DNA of 32,094 nt. Origin: a virus. A program made the translations under genes and the position numbers. Positions 1-9,754 of the stretch are shown here, one piece after another. The DNA lies in the IMG/VR virus record IMGVR_UViG_3300031787_000528, positions 1 to 32,094 of that record; one strand, 5' to 3'. Below the pieces are notes generated by a model, which was not told where the DNA came from, did no database searches, and was given only the letters and a program-made list of their open reading frames with translations. The first letter of the stretch is position 1; every line of letters starts with the position of its first letter.

Positions 1-16
1 AAGTAAGGACAAAAAA

Positions 17-1771
17 TTGTTATCAACTAAAGAGGTAGTAGCCAAGGTTAATCGCCTACAAACGCGCTACGCTGCACGTGACCAGAGAATGCGTGATGTG
101 CTCTCTGTACGTCAGGGAGACATTAGCAAGGTTTACCCTGCAATGTTTTCAGAGGAATACCCAAAGCCTCTAGTTGCTAACTTTATTGACGTAGCAGCAC
201 GTGACCTTGCAGAAGCAATGGCACCGCTACCATCGTTTAACTGCGCTGCAACCAATATGGTTTCAGACTCAGCACGCAAGGCAGCAGATACTCGTACTCG
301 TATTGTTAATCATTACATCAGTGCATCTGAACTACAAATTCAAATGTATACTGGTGCAGACTGGTTTAATACCTACGGTATGTTGCCAGGTATTGTGGAG
401 ATGGACTACGAGACAAACAACCCTCGTATCCGTTTACTTAATCCTTTTGGTACTTATCCTGAGATTGATCGCTTTGGTCGTACCGTATCGCTTACACAGG
501 TAATGGCATCTGATGCTGAGACACTTGCAATGCAGTACCCAGAGTTCTATGACCAGATTATGCCAAAGAATGTTTATTCTCCTGGCTCACCTTATGTGTC
601 ATTAGTTCGCTACCACGACAAAGACCAAGATCTAATCTTTATCCCAGAGCGTAAGAACCTAGTACTCTCAAACATCCCGAACCCTATTGGCAAGTGTATG
701 GCATATGTTGCTATGCGCTCATCCATTGATGGTGAAGCACGTGGACAGTTTGATGATGTTCTATCAGTACAACTTGCTCGTGCTCGCTTTGCAGTATTGC
801 AGATCCAAGCAGCAGAGAAATCTATCCAAGCACCTATTGCTATTCCACAGGATGTGCAAGAACTTGCACTTGGACCAGATGCGATTATGCGTTCTGCTAA
901 TCCACAAGGTATTCGCCGTGTTCCTTTGGAACTACCACCTGGAGTCTTCACAGAGTCAGGTGTACTAGAGCGTGAACTACGTTTAGGTTCTCGTTACCCA
1001 GAGGTTCGCTCAGGTAACATTGATGCATCTATCGTTACAGGTCGTGGTGTACAAGCGCTACAAGCAGGCTTTGATACACAGATCAAGTCAGCACAAGCAC
1101 AGTTTGCTCGTATGTTTACAGACCTTGCTTCTCTTTGCTTTGAAGTAGATGAGAAGATCTTTGGTTCTATGCAAAAGGAAATCAAGGGCGTAGACGACGG
1201 TACTCCATTCAATATGAAGTACATCCCATCAAAGCAAATTGATGGTAACTACGGCGTAGATGTTCGCTACGGCATTATGTCTGGTATGGATCCTAACCGT
1301 GCCATCATTGCTTTACTACAAATGCGCTCAGACAAACTTGTATCTCGTGATTATGTACGTCGTGAGATTCCAATGGAGTTAAACGTAACGCAGGAGGAAC
1401 AACGTGTTGATATCGAAGAAATGCGCGATTCTTTGCGGGTGGCTGTTGCTCAGTATGCTCAAGCCATTCCAGCCCTTGCAGCGCAAGGTCAGGATCCTTC
1501 GCAGATCATCACCCGTATTGCAGAAGTTATTCAGGGTCGCCAAAAGGGACTTCAACTAGAAACTATTATTGGTAAAGCATTTGCGCCAGAACCTGCGCCA
1601 GAGATGCCAGTAGCACCAGAACTAATACCAGGTGCACCTCAAGTTCCAGCAGCGGGAGCACTCCCTGCCCCTGCCTCGCAGCCAACTCCAGAACAACCAG
1701 GAGGCGCACCCGCTGCTGCTCAACGTCCAGATATAGCAAACCTACTAGCCGCCATTGGCGGGGCAGCATAA
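17..1771 (+). CDS. Portal protein
   Basis: Probably the dodecameric portal through which DNA enters and leaves the head and to which the neck attaches. The 584-residue protein has a helical N-terminus, a mixed alpha/beta middle with segments such as VANFIDVAARDLAEAMAPLP that I associate with phage portals, and a long Pro/Ala-rich, probably disordered tail (about residues 525-575). Size and position ahead of the head genes fit. The start is a TTG with AAGGAC six bases upstream; the frame stays open to the window edge, so an earlier start cannot be excluded. An AAG-TAA at bases 1-6 in another frame may be the end of the preceding gene, plausibly terminase (inference). The call rests on overall resemblance and gene order, without a single diagnostic motif. 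Confidence 0.75.
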   Translation: MLSTKEVVAKVNRLQTRYAARDQRMRDVLSVRQGDISKVYPAMFSEEYPKPLVANFIDVAARDLAEAMAPLPSFNCAATNMVSDSARKAADTRTRIVNHYISASELQIQMYTGADWFNTYGMLPGIVEMDYETNNPRIRLLNPFGTYPEIDRFGRTVSLTQVMASDAETLAMQYPEFYDQIMPKNVYSPGSPYVSLVRYHDKDQDLIFIPERKNLVLSNIPNPIGKCMAYVAMRSSIDGEARGQFDDVLSVQLARARFAVLQIQAAEKSIQAPIAIPQDVQELALGPDAIMRSANPQGIRRVPLELPPGVFTESGVLERELRLGSRYPEVRSGNIDASIVTGRGVQALQAGFDTQIKSAQAQFARMFTDLASLCFEVDEKIFGSMQKEIKGVDDGTPFNMKYIPSKQIDGNYGVDVRYGIMSGMDPNRAIIALLQMRSDKLVSRDYVRREIPMELNVTQEEQRVDIEEMRDSLRVAVAQYAQAIPALAAQGQDPSQIITRIAEVIQGRQKGLQLETIIGKAFAPEPAPEMPVAPELIPGAPQVPAAGALPAPASQPTPEQPGGAPAAAQRPDIANLLAAIGGAA

Positions 1772-1786
1772 AGAGGGGGTGTAAAT

Positions 1787-1927
1787 ATGAACAAAGGATC
1801 ACGTGCAGCAGCACCAATGTCAAAGCCAGTTGAAGGCAAGAAGGATACTTCTAAGCCAGCAGGTGGCAAGGTAGTACCATCAATGATGCCAGCAGGTCGT
1901 CGCGGCAACGCGGTAAAAAAGGGATAA
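1787..1927 (+). CDS. Small basic hypothetical protein (46 aa)
   Basis: A 46-codon ATG gene preceded by a purine-rich AAGAGGGGG ribosome-binding site 15 bases after the portal stop. The product is rich in Lys, Arg, Ala, Pro and Gly (it ends GRRGNAVKKG) and is probably disordered and nucleic-acid or capsid associated, like the tiny basic proteins at 13574-14475. I recognise no family. Spacing and a good ribosome-binding site support it as a real gene in the head operon. Confidence 0.55.
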   Translation: MNKGSRAAAPMSKPVEGKKDTSKPAGGKVVPSMMPAGRRGNAVKKG

Positions 1928-1953
1928 TATAATTCTAATGAAAGGTACTGGGC

Positions 1954-2175
1954 GTGGATAATAATAACGATGTTCCGCGTCCAGTACACTTCGCTGATTT
2001 CTTAGTAACCCTTTCAGGACTTGCACATAACATTGCATCATCTGTGTCTACATTTACAGAAGAGATTATGGAAATAGCAATCTACAACGCTAATAGAAAC
2101 TCTAAAGTCAATAAGGCTTGGGAGCAATTTACAAATGATTTAGAAACGATACAGGAGGAAACCGATGGTAGATAA
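1954..2175 (+). CDS. Hypothetical protein (73 aa)
   Basis: A short helical protein starting at GTG with AAAGG eight bases upstream. It opens with an acidic, Asn-rich stretch (DNNNDVP), continues with a moderately hydrophobic helix (FLVTLSGLAHNIASSVSTF) and ends in charged helix. It overlaps the next gene by 11 bases, so the two are probably translationally coupled. No family recognised; lying between portal and the large ejection-type gene it is likely a minor head or assembly factor (inference). Confidence 0.6.
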   Translation: MDNNNDVPRPVHFADFLVTLSGLAHNIASSVSTFTEEIMEIAIYNANRNSKVNKAWEQFTNDLETIQEETDGR

Positions 2176-2569
2176 CCCAATCAGGGGCGTATCAGGTCCT
2201 GGCAAATTCTCTGTTCGTACAGATTTACCAGCATCACAAAACTACGGTGACCGTAAGGCTATGCAAGAACAAATAGCAGGAGCATCTACCGCTAGAACAG
2301 CAGATGTTCGCGGATTACCTACAGGTGAAATTCAGGCTGCAGCACAGGCTGCACCACAACCACCTATTACAGAATTGTTTGCACCAACACAACGCCCTGA
2401 TGAACCAATTACTTCAGGTGTTGCAGTAGGCCCAGGTCCAGGACCAGAGGTAATGGGTTATGCAGGACAGTCAGAAAAACTATCTGACATTTTATCTCAA
2501 ATGCTTCCATACGATACAGACGGTGAAATCGCAATCCTTTATCAGCAAGCCGTAGCCAGAGGTCTATAA
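2165..2569 (+). CDS. Hypothetical structural-region protein (134 aa)
   Basis: Starts at ATG behind a strong CAGGAGGAAACCG ribosome-binding site that lies inside the end of the previous gene, and ends with TAATG shared with the start of the 1611-aa gene. The protein is Pro/Ala/Gln-rich and low-complexity in the middle (AAAQAAPQPPITELFAPTQRP, then VGPGPGPEV) with a short helical C-terminus (SDILSQMLPYDTDGEIAILYQQ). It may be a flexible internal virion or assembly protein. I recognise no domain. Confidence 0.6.
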   Translation: MVDNPIRGVSGPGKFSVRTDLPASQNYGDRKAMQEQIAGASTARTADVRGLPTGEIQAAAQAAPQPPITELFAPTQRPDEPITSGVAVGPGPGPEVMGYAGQSEKLSDILSQMLPYDTDGEIAILYQQAVARGL

Positions 2570-5500
2570 TGGCAGAAACGCCAAAGAACTCTAACCTTGC
2601 ACAAGCAGCATTTCGTGCAGGTCTTAATCCGTCGCAGACTCGTCAAATTGATGGTCTTGCTTCAGCGCTATCTACACACCAGCGTTTATCGGATTTGCCT
2701 AAGCAGTATGCCTACGATGAGTTTAACAAGTTACCTAACAACAAGAAGCAGTCGCTAGTAGCACTGACTGGTACTAACAAACCAGACTCAGATGAGCCTA
2801 ACCGTTCTTGGTTGGAAACAGGTGCTCACTATGCATTCACTCCTTTTAAGGTAGCAGCAAAGACTTTGTTTGATGCACTCGATTACGCATCAGATACTAT
2901 GACTCGCGTCTACCGTACTGGTGCTATCGCTGCTAATGAGAACATTAACTTCGGTGATGCCTGGGGTAAAGCAGGTCGTGATGGTGAGAACGTATTTATC
3001 CAAGATCGTATTAACACTGCAGTATCTCGCTATGGAACAGCACGTGTAAACGTAGCAAAACGTATTGCTGCAGGTGTTGCTCCAGAGATTATCTTTGCAG
3101 AAGCACAGAACGAAGAAGAAAAGCGCATTGCAGCAGAAGCACAGCAGAGCGAAACAGGCGACATTATGGATCCGCTACTTCGTGATGCTGTAGCAGAAGT
3201 AAACGCTGCTAAGTATTCTCCAGGTCGTCAGATTGCAAACCTATTTTTAACTAAAGACTTAGAAGGTCAAGGTCTACTATATTCTTGGATCTCAGGCTCA
3301 GTAGATGCAACCTACCGTTTATTTATGGATCCAACACTTGCTCTAGGCAAGGCACGCAAGGTTTACCTTGGTGGATCACAGGCTCTTAAGGTTACTGGCA
3401 AGTATGCAGCAACTGCAAAACTTGGCAGTGCTGAGAAGGTATCTAAGTATTTTGATACTACAGATATTTTTGGTACAAAGAATGTACAGAACTTATGGAC
3501 AGATTACACAGATCGTTTTACGAAGTATGTCGCTGCAAAGAACTCAGGTAAGACTGAGGATATCGTTGCAGCACGTACTGCGTTAAATGACCTTGCACCA
3601 GAACTACAAGATGACTTCATTGTTTCTTTCAAGTCTTTTGGCGAGAAAGAATTTGGTGGTAAGTGGGACCTAGATACCGCTAAGGCTTATCTATCAGATG
3701 CCTCAAAGGTTGAGCCTATGCTCTACGGTCAGGCTGGCGCACGTATTAAGTTAGCACCACGTATGTCTCCTGCACGTAAGGCACGAGTACTTGCACTAAC
3801 TACAGGACGACGTGTATTTGATTTAGATAAAGACTCTCGCGCTCTTATCGAAACAATGGAACTAACAGATGACACAGCATTACTTCAGGCTGTTGTAGGT
3901 AGTGAGACACTATCTCCAGTACAAGCAGGTGCAGAGTTTGCAGGCAAGATTATTGAAGGCCGTCAGAACATTAAGCGATTTACTCCAGAGTACTTTGCTA
4001 ATCGTATTGATCGCATCAAGGCAAAGTTCACACCTATTGCATCTCTAGTAGATGATGAAGCCTTTGACCATACATCAAAGACAGCAGCAAAAGATTTTTT
4101 CAATTACTCACGTATGGCGTTAGGTTCATACCACGCTAAAGCATTTACTGAGATCTATTCATCAGCAGATCTAGGTCAACGCAAAGCAATGATGAAGGGT
4201 ATCCAATCAACAGTTGGAAACCTTATCGGACTAGACAAAACTGAGGGTGGACGTAAGTTACTCAACGCTATTCGAGATGACGTATTCTCTGGCGCTACAT
4301 ACTCAGCACGTTCTGCAGATGGATCTATCCCATCAGAGGTTGACGGTATTGACAGTGCACTTTACTTTGCACAGACATCTAATGTGTCTCGTGTTATCGG
4401 TCTACGTGATATGCAGCGCTTTGCAGGACGTGAGTCCTTCCTAAGCCGTGTATTGGGTATGCAGTACAAAGAAGGTGCAGAGCGCACAGTAGATGCTTGG
4501 ACATTTGGAACTATCGCAGGTCCTCGTTTCCCAGTACGTAATGCTATTGAAGATTACACAATGGGTATTCTTAATGGTCAATCTCTTCTTAGAACTGCTC
4601 GTTCTCGTCGCACAGCAACTAAGATTCGCCTAGGCTCTGGACAAGACCTAGGTATGATTAACCGTGTTGCTAAGCGCAAGGATCGTGAGTATTTTAATAC
4701 TCGCCTTGCTGCAGTCAATGGCGAAGTAGGTGCTACTAATGATCTTGTTAAGCGTGGCATTCTTTCTAAAGAAGAAGTTGCTGCCTATCGTGGATTAACA
4801 CCACGTCAAAGATTAGAGCAACGCCGTATTATTATGGCAGAGGCACTACTGGGTTCTAAGATTGATGATGTTGCTAACGCAGATATTGTTGACAAACTGC
4901 CAGGACACATTAAGGATTTTGTTAAGTACGGCAATTTAGAAGCACTACTGCGTGGAGCAGGAGAAGGTGCATCTAATGCAATTAGTGGGTTAAACGCATC
5001 ATCACGTGCTGTAGCAACTGCAGACCGTAATGGAAAGACCGTTGCACTTACATTTAATGGCACACCAATGCGCCCAATAAGTGGCAGTGATTTTGGTCAG
5101 AAGTCTTTAATTGATGACCAAGGTAAACTTGCTTGGGGCTGGAACATTATTATCCGTTCAACCGATGATATCGGTGAACGTGCTATCCAGTTATTTGATG
5201 GCAACATAACACAAGAAAATTTTATTGCTCAGTTGGCACCACACATCAAATCATTTGGCGATGACTTAACAACATTTATGCGCTACACAAAGCCAGGTTA
5301 TACACCTGAGCAGCACGCAGCAGCAGTCTATGATGACCTTAAAAACTTGTTTAGTCGTCAAGATGGCAAGTCTGTTAATATGGATTTGCTAGGTAAAATC
5401 CGTAAGGTAGATGAAAAAGGTAACGCCTTTATTGATTTAGAGGACTTTAACCTAGAAGATCTACCAACAAACATTGAAGATCTACCTGCATCTGTAGCAG

Positions 5501-7404
5501 GACCTACATTTATGCCAGTAATGGAAAGCAAGAACATCCTTACTGACCTATCTAAGCGTGGATGGACCTGGTTAGGTGAGTCAAACGCACGTTTCTCACG
5601 TGAACCATTGGTCGTTAACGCAGCAGTTCGCTACTATGATGACTTAAATGCACCAGGTGGCTATGCAGAAGACCTAATTAACCAGTACACTAAGGGAATT
5701 AAAGACCCTGAAGCGCTACAAGCAGCAACAGATGCAGCAAAAGCACAAGTTGTACGCATATCTGAAGAACTTGCACTGGAATCTACACTTGCATTTGTGG
5801 ATAACCCTGCACTTCGTACACAGTTAGCGTGGTCTGCACGTAACTTTGCTCGTTTCTACCGTGCAACTGAAGACTTCTATCGTCGTTTGTACCGTACTGC
5901 TAAGTATAACCCAGAGGCTATACAAAAAGCAGCGCTAACTTATGAAGGCGTAAGCCATTCTGGCTTTGTACAGAAGGATGACCAGGGAGAAGCATACTTC
6001 GTTTACCCTGGATTGGCTCCAGTGTATGGTGCAATGAAGAAAGCACTAGATGTATTCGGTCTTGGAGATAAGTTCGTAGCACCAATGCCACTAGAGTTTA
6101 GTGCAAAGTTAAAGATGCTTACACCATCCTTTGATCCTGAGTCTTGGATGCCGACATTCTCTGGTCCACTAGCAGCATTACCACTTAATACGATCTATTC
6201 TCTAGTACCAAGCCTTGCTAGGTCAGAGAATGCAATCGTTGCTCGTATCGGTAAAGAACTAGGTACAGTAGAACGTGCAACTCTAGGTCCTATTGGACAA
6301 GATCAGCCGTTTGTTAACGCATTGCTACCAGCACACGTAAATAGATTCCTTGCTGCTATGAATAAAGATGAGCGTGAGTCTCAGTATGCATCAGCATTCC
6401 GTAAGGCTGTTACATACCTAGAAGCAGCAGGTGCAACACCAGGTGCAGATGCATCTCCAGGTGAGATGAAGAAGTATCAAGAGTCATTAGAAACAACTGT
6501 CCAGAGTATTCTTGGTATTCGTTTCGTTGCAGGATTCTTTGCTCCAGCAAGCCCAACTGTATCTCTAAAATCAGATATGGCTGAGTGGGCAAGAGATAAT
6601 GGAACTGTTAACTTCAAGCAGACCTGGAACAAACTGATTAACAAGTACGCTGAGCAGGGATCTGAGGATCCATACGGTGAGGCTATGGCAGATTGGGTGA
6701 AATACTTCCCTAATCAAGTTCCATTTACTGTTAATGAGTCAGATCCACAGGTATTGCCATACTTCCAGTCCAGTAATGCAGCATCAAAGTGGGTAGAAGA
6801 TAACCGTTCTTTGGTTAAGAAGTACCCACAGGGTTCAGCATTCTTGATTCCAAATACTGGTGAGTTTACCTACGATGCATACCAGACATTGATGAATGAA
6901 GGCTATCGCCAGAAGAAGTTAATCGGTGATTACCTTAAGGAAGTATCAGTAGCCAAGGATGAGCAACTCTATTACTCACAAAAGGCTATCCGCGATGAGG
7001 CACTAACAGGTGCCTTTACAGATCGTGAACGTACTATCGTTAATGACAACTGGCAGATGTGGTCAAAGGAATTTCTAGCAGCACGTCCATTACTTCGTAT
7101 GGAGTTTGCTAGTGCAGCAGAAAACACTATTAAGCGTGACGCAGCATTTGCTGATTTACGTGAGATGATTAAAGAACCAAACCTTACTGGTCCTACTATC
7201 AGCCGTTTGCGTGAGATGGTACGTGAGTACGATGACTATGAGATCATCACTACTACTCAGTACAACTCAAGTTCAGACCGCGATATTAGAATCCGTAAAT
7301 CCTACAAAGAATCGTTACGACTACGCTTGCAGGAGATTGCAGCAGGAGATCCTAGTGCAACATCTACATACAGCGTTCTATTTAGCAGATTGATTGGTGA
7401 CTAA
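2569..7404 (+). CDS. Giant internal virion / ejection-type protein (1611 aa)
   Basis: The largest gene in the window (4.8 kb). The product is mostly alpha-helical, without a visible signal peptide, long coiled coil or the repeated hydrophobic pattern of a classical tape measure, and I see no lytic transglycosylase or protease motif. It begins right after the upstream stop (TAATG) and ends by overlapping the next ATG in the same way, so it sits in a coupled cluster of four large genes between portal and scaffold. In short-tailed phages such large helical proteins near the portal are usually injected with the DNA, forming a channel across the envelope; that role is inferred from size, composition and position only. 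Alternatives are a large polyvalent toxin/enzyme-carrying virion protein or a displaced tape measure. Codon use matches the neighbours and the frame is intact. Confidence 0.6.
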   Translation: MAETPKNSNLAQAAFRAGLNPSQTRQIDGLASALSTHQRLSDLPKQYAYDEFNKLPNNKKQSLVALTGTNKPDSDEPNRSWLETGAHYAFTPFKVAAKTLFDALDYASDTMTRVYRTGAIAANENINFGDAWGKAGRDGENVFIQDRINTAVSRYGTARVNVAKRIAAGVAPEIIFAEAQNEEEKRIAAEAQQSETGDIMDPLLRDAVAEVNAAKYSPGRQIANLFLTKDLEGQGLLYSWISGSVDATYRLFMDPTLALGKARKVYLGGSQALKVTGKYAATAKLGSAEKVSKYFDTTDIFGTKNVQNLWTDYTDRFTKYVAAKNSGKTEDIVAARTALNDLAPELQDDFIVSFKSFGEKEFGGKWDLDTAKAYLSDASKVEPMLYGQAGARIKLAPRMSPARKARVLALTTGRRVFDLDKDSRALIETMELTDDTALLQAVVGSETLSPVQAGAEFAGKIIEGRQNIKRFTPEYFANRIDRIKAKFTPIASLVDDEAFDHTSKTAAKDFFNYSRMALGSYHAKAFTEIYSSADLGQRKAMMKGIQSTVGNLIGLDKTEGGRKLLNAIRDDVFSGATYSARSADGSIPSEVDGIDSALYFAQTSNVSRVIGLRDMQRFAGRESFLSRVLGMQYKEGAERTVDAWTFGTIAGPRFPVRNAIEDYTMGILNGQSLLRTARSRRTATKIRLGSGQDLGMINRVAKRKDREYFNTRLAAVNGEVGATNDLVKRGILSKEEVAAYRGLTPRQRLEQRRIIMAEALLGSKIDDVANADIVDKLPGHIKDFVKYGNLEALLRGAGEGASNAISGLNASSRAVATADRNGKTVALTFNGTPMRPISGSDFGQKSLIDDQGKLAWGWNIIIRSTDDIGERAIQLFDGNITQENFIAQLAPHIKSFGDDLTTFMRYTKPGYTPEQHAAAVYDDLKNLFSRQDGKSVNMDLLGKIRKVDEKGNAFIDLEDFNLEDLPTNIEDLPASVAGPTFMPVMESKNILTDLSKRGWTWLGESNARFSREPLVVNAAVRYYDDLNAPGGYAEDLINQYTKGIKDPEALQAATDAAKAQVVRISEELALESTLAFVDNPALRTQLAWSARNFARFYRATEDFYRRLYRTAKYNPEAIQKAALTYEGVSHSGFVQKDDQGEAYFVYPGLAPVYGAMKKALDVFGLGDKFVAPMPLEFSAKLKMLTPSFDPESWMPTFSGPLAALPLNTIYSLVPSLARSENAIVARIGKELGTVERATLGPIGQDQPFVNALLPAHVNRFLAAMNKDERESQYASAFRKAVTYLEAAGATPGADASPGEMKKYQESLETTVQSILGIRFVAGFFAPASPTVSLKSDMAEWARDNGTVNFKQTWNKLINKYAEQGSEDPYGEAMADWVKYFPNQVPFTVNESDPQVLPYFQSSNAASKWVEDNRSLVKKYPQGSAFLIPNTGEFTYDAYQTLMNEGYRQKKLIGDYLKEVSVAKDEQLYYSQKAIRDEALTGAFTDRERTIVNDNWQMWSKEFLAARPLLRMEFASAAENTIKRDAAFADLREMIKEPNLTGPTISRLREMVREYDDYEIITTTQYNSSSDRDIRIRKSYKESLRLRLQEIAAGDPSATSTYSVLFSRLIGD

Positions 7405-8156
7405 TGGCAGAGACGTTTATACCTTTTGACCCAAAGAAGGTACCAGCAACCGTCATTATCACAGGTGGCACAACATCAAAGACTAGAAGATATCAAGGTT
7501 CTACCCTTGTAGAAACTATTGTATCTGAGCCATTAGTTGCAGACCAAAACAAACTGCTCCAGGACTTTGAAGGATTTACTGCTGACTACCGCAAGGCTTT
7601 GTCACAGAAGTTAAAGGCTGCTGGCTACTACAAGGGTGATGTTACTGGTAAGCCAACTATGAGATTACAGGAAGCATACTTTGATGCTTACTCAGATCTT
7701 AATGCTTATACACGTCAAAAATTTACAGGTCTTCCTGGTGAAGCACAACGTACTACACCTGTGGATAACCTTGATACATTCCTATCTAACCAAATAACAG
7801 GTGATGGAAGTGGCGATGGTGGATTTAATGTAATCCAGCAACAGCGTAAGTATAGCCCTGATACTATCGAAGCAAGTATTGACAAGGTATTCCGTGACCT
7901 AACAGGTGCTGGTGCATCTAAGGCACAGATTGATAAGTATACAAAGAACATTCAAAAGCAATTGGCTAATCCAAAGAACCTTGCTCAAACAGAGTACAAG
8001 GATATGGGTGGTGGGGTACAACGCCAGATCGTAACTGAGGCAGCGTTTGATCCAGAGGCATACCTTATCGAAGAGGTATCTAAAGGTGACCCTGCTAAAG
8101 CAAGTAGCATTATGGGATTCTATGAAGTATTCAACAAGTTTATTGGGAGGGGCTAA
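7404..8156 (+). CDS. Putative internal virion protein (250 aa)
   Basis: Starts at the ATG overlapping the previous stop (TAATG). A beta-rich N-terminus (residues 1-45, VPATVIITGGTTSKTRRYQG) precedes a helical body with a segment reminiscent of peptidoglycan-binding or structural helices (KALSQKLKAAGYYKGDVTGK, about residues 65-85) and a C-terminal helical region. KLKAAGYYKGDV resembles the start of a PG_binding_1-like repeat but is too short to call. As second of four adjacent genes before the scaffold, it is likely a minor virion or ejection component (inference). Confidence 0.5.
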   Translation: MAETFIPFDPKKVPATVIITGGTTSKTRRYQGSTLVETIVSEPLVADQNKLLQDFEGFTADYRKALSQKLKAAGYYKGDVTGKPTMRLQEAYFDAYSDLNAYTRQKFTGLPGEAQRTTPVDNLDTFLSNQITGDGSGDGGFNVIQQQRKYSPDTIEASIDKVFRDLTGAGASKAQIDKYTKNIQKQLANPKNLAQTEYKDMGGGVQRQIVTEAAFDPEAYLIEEVSKGDPAKASSIMGFYEVFNKFIGRG

Positions 8157-9751
8157 TGTCTGAACAAGTCCGTGCTAAGTTAAACAGAATTAGTTCCCAG
8201 TACAGTACTAAAGTAAGGCGACTCAGAGAACTCAAAGAAGAAAAGCGTAGACCTTTTGCAACTGATGCTGAAGTCAAGAAGATCAACGAAGAAATCAATA
8301 GACTTGATGCTGAAATCAAATCTGATTTTACTGAACTTACTGAACTAAAGAAGTTAGAGAAGACAGCAAAAGATTACACCAATCTTAACGATGACATTAA
8401 AGAAGTCCAAGCACAGATCACTAAGGCTGAGGCTCGTGGAGAGAGTACAACTGCTCTCAAGGCAAAGAGAGACACCTTAACAGGTAAGTTTAATTCTATT
8501 GCGCCAAAGGTTGAACAGGCATTTCCTGAAATTAGGGTAACTCCTGCAAAGAAAGCAGAGCCAGGTCCACTTGGTAATATCCAAATGTCAACTGGTGGTA
8601 CTGTTGCACAGGCTGCTGAACCTAAAGCAGGCGTAGTAAAAAAGGATGCAGTTACTCCAACAGTTGATGAAAAGTTAAAACCTCCTGTAAAGAAGAAAAC
8701 TCCACCAAAGGCTAAGACTCCACCAGTTACTCCTGAAGGTACTACTGGTACTGAAACTGCTACTGGTGTTGAAGATATCAATGCTATCTATACACTTGCC
8801 AGGTCTAAGTATGGCAACGTAGATTCTATTTTCTTGTACGACCCAGAACTTAAGCAACTTCTTATTGACGCTGTTGGAGATCCAGCAACTGCTAAAGATG
8901 ATATGAATGCTGACGAGTTTGCTCGTCGTCTTGGTGCATCTGACTGGGCTATCCGCAATGCAAGTACATACGCAAAGCGTGATGCAGAACGCAGACAATA
9001 CACAGAGACTCTTGACAAGTATAACCAGCAGTTAGAACTTGCTGATACGCAAGAGAAGAAAGATGTAATTCTTTCTAAGATTGGTCAGTTAAATACCACA
9101 TCTACATATGCTCGTGGTCTTGCATCTGCTAAGGCTTACATTGAATCAGTAGCATCAGGTCTTACTGGAACTATGTCTCCAGAGCGTCTTGATGCTTTTG
9201 TCAAGCGTATGTATGACTCAGCCAATGACAAAGATCCAAACATTATCAATCGTGAATTGTCTGCCCTTATTTCCTATAAGCCTGGTACTCAACTAGGTGG
9301 TGCAATAGGTGCAGATCTAACTACTCTTCGTGCAACAGCACGTGCTAATGGATTTAACTTAGATACACAGTTTGGTTCTAATATCAATGACTGGCTACAG
9401 CGTCTTGCCAAGGGTGAGTCTATTGAGACATTCAAGAATACAATTCGTGGTGCTGCTAAGTTAGGTCTACCAGATAAGGTAGCAAGCCTACTAGACCAAG
9501 GCTTGGACATTAAAGATATCTATGCTCCATACAGAAATGTTATGGCATCTGTCCTTGAGATAGCACCTGACTCTATTAGTCTTGATGATAAGACATTACG
9601 TATGGCTATTGGCCCAGAAAAAGAAATGTCTATATATGATTTCCAGCGCACACTCCGCAAGGATCCACGCTGGCAGTATACAAACAACGCAAGAGAAGAA
9701 GCATCTACTGCAGTACTAGGTGTTCTTCGTGACTTTGGATTCCAGGGGTAA
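8156..9751 (+). CDS. Putative internal virion protein with coiled coil (531 aa)
   Basis: One-base overlap with the upstream gene. Three parts are visible: a Lys/Glu-rich probable coiled coil (about residues 1-115), a disordered Lys/Pro/Thr linker (about 165-205, KPPVKKKTPPKAKTPP), and a helical C-terminal region (about 208-531). The C-terminal region contains the motif ADEFARRLGASDWAIRNAS, which resembles PAEFTIRLRETDAYKKRF in the next gene; the two probably share a helical structural module. No enzyme motif seen. The modular layout and position suit a structural or ejection protein packaged in the head. Confidence 0.55.
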   Translation: MSEQVRAKLNRISSQYSTKVRRLRELKEEKRRPFATDAEVKKINEEINRLDAEIKSDFTELTELKKLEKTAKDYTNLNDDIKEVQAQITKAEARGESTTALKAKRDTLTGKFNSIAPKVEQAFPEIRVTPAKKAEPGPLGNIQMSTGGTVAQAAEPKAGVVKKDAVTPTVDEKLKPPVKKKTPPKAKTPPVTPEGTTGTETATGVEDINAIYTLARSKYGNVDSIFLYDPELKQLLIDAVGDPATAKDDMNADEFARRLGASDWAIRNASTYAKRDAERRQYTETLDKYNQQLELADTQEKKDVILSKIGQLNTTSTYARGLASAKAYIESVASGLTGTMSPERLDAFVKRMYDSANDKDPNIINRELSALISYKPGTQLGGAIGADLTTLRATARANGFNLDTQFGSNINDWLQRLAKGESIETFKNTIRGAAKLGLPDKVASLLDQGLDIKDIYAPYRNVMASVLEIAPDSISLDDKTLRMAIGPEKEMSIYDFQRTLRKDPRWQYTNNAREEASTAVLGVLRDFGFQG

Positions 9752-9754
9752 GCA

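Noticed and set aside
610-951. Minus-strand open frame inside the portal gene
   Set aside because: Ser/Arg/Cys-rich shadow of the portal reading frame, with no ribosome-binding site or family resemblance.
1928-1933. TATAAT box before the gene at 1954
   Set aside because: No -35 element and AT-rich context inside a tightly packed operon; possible but not supportable as a promoter.
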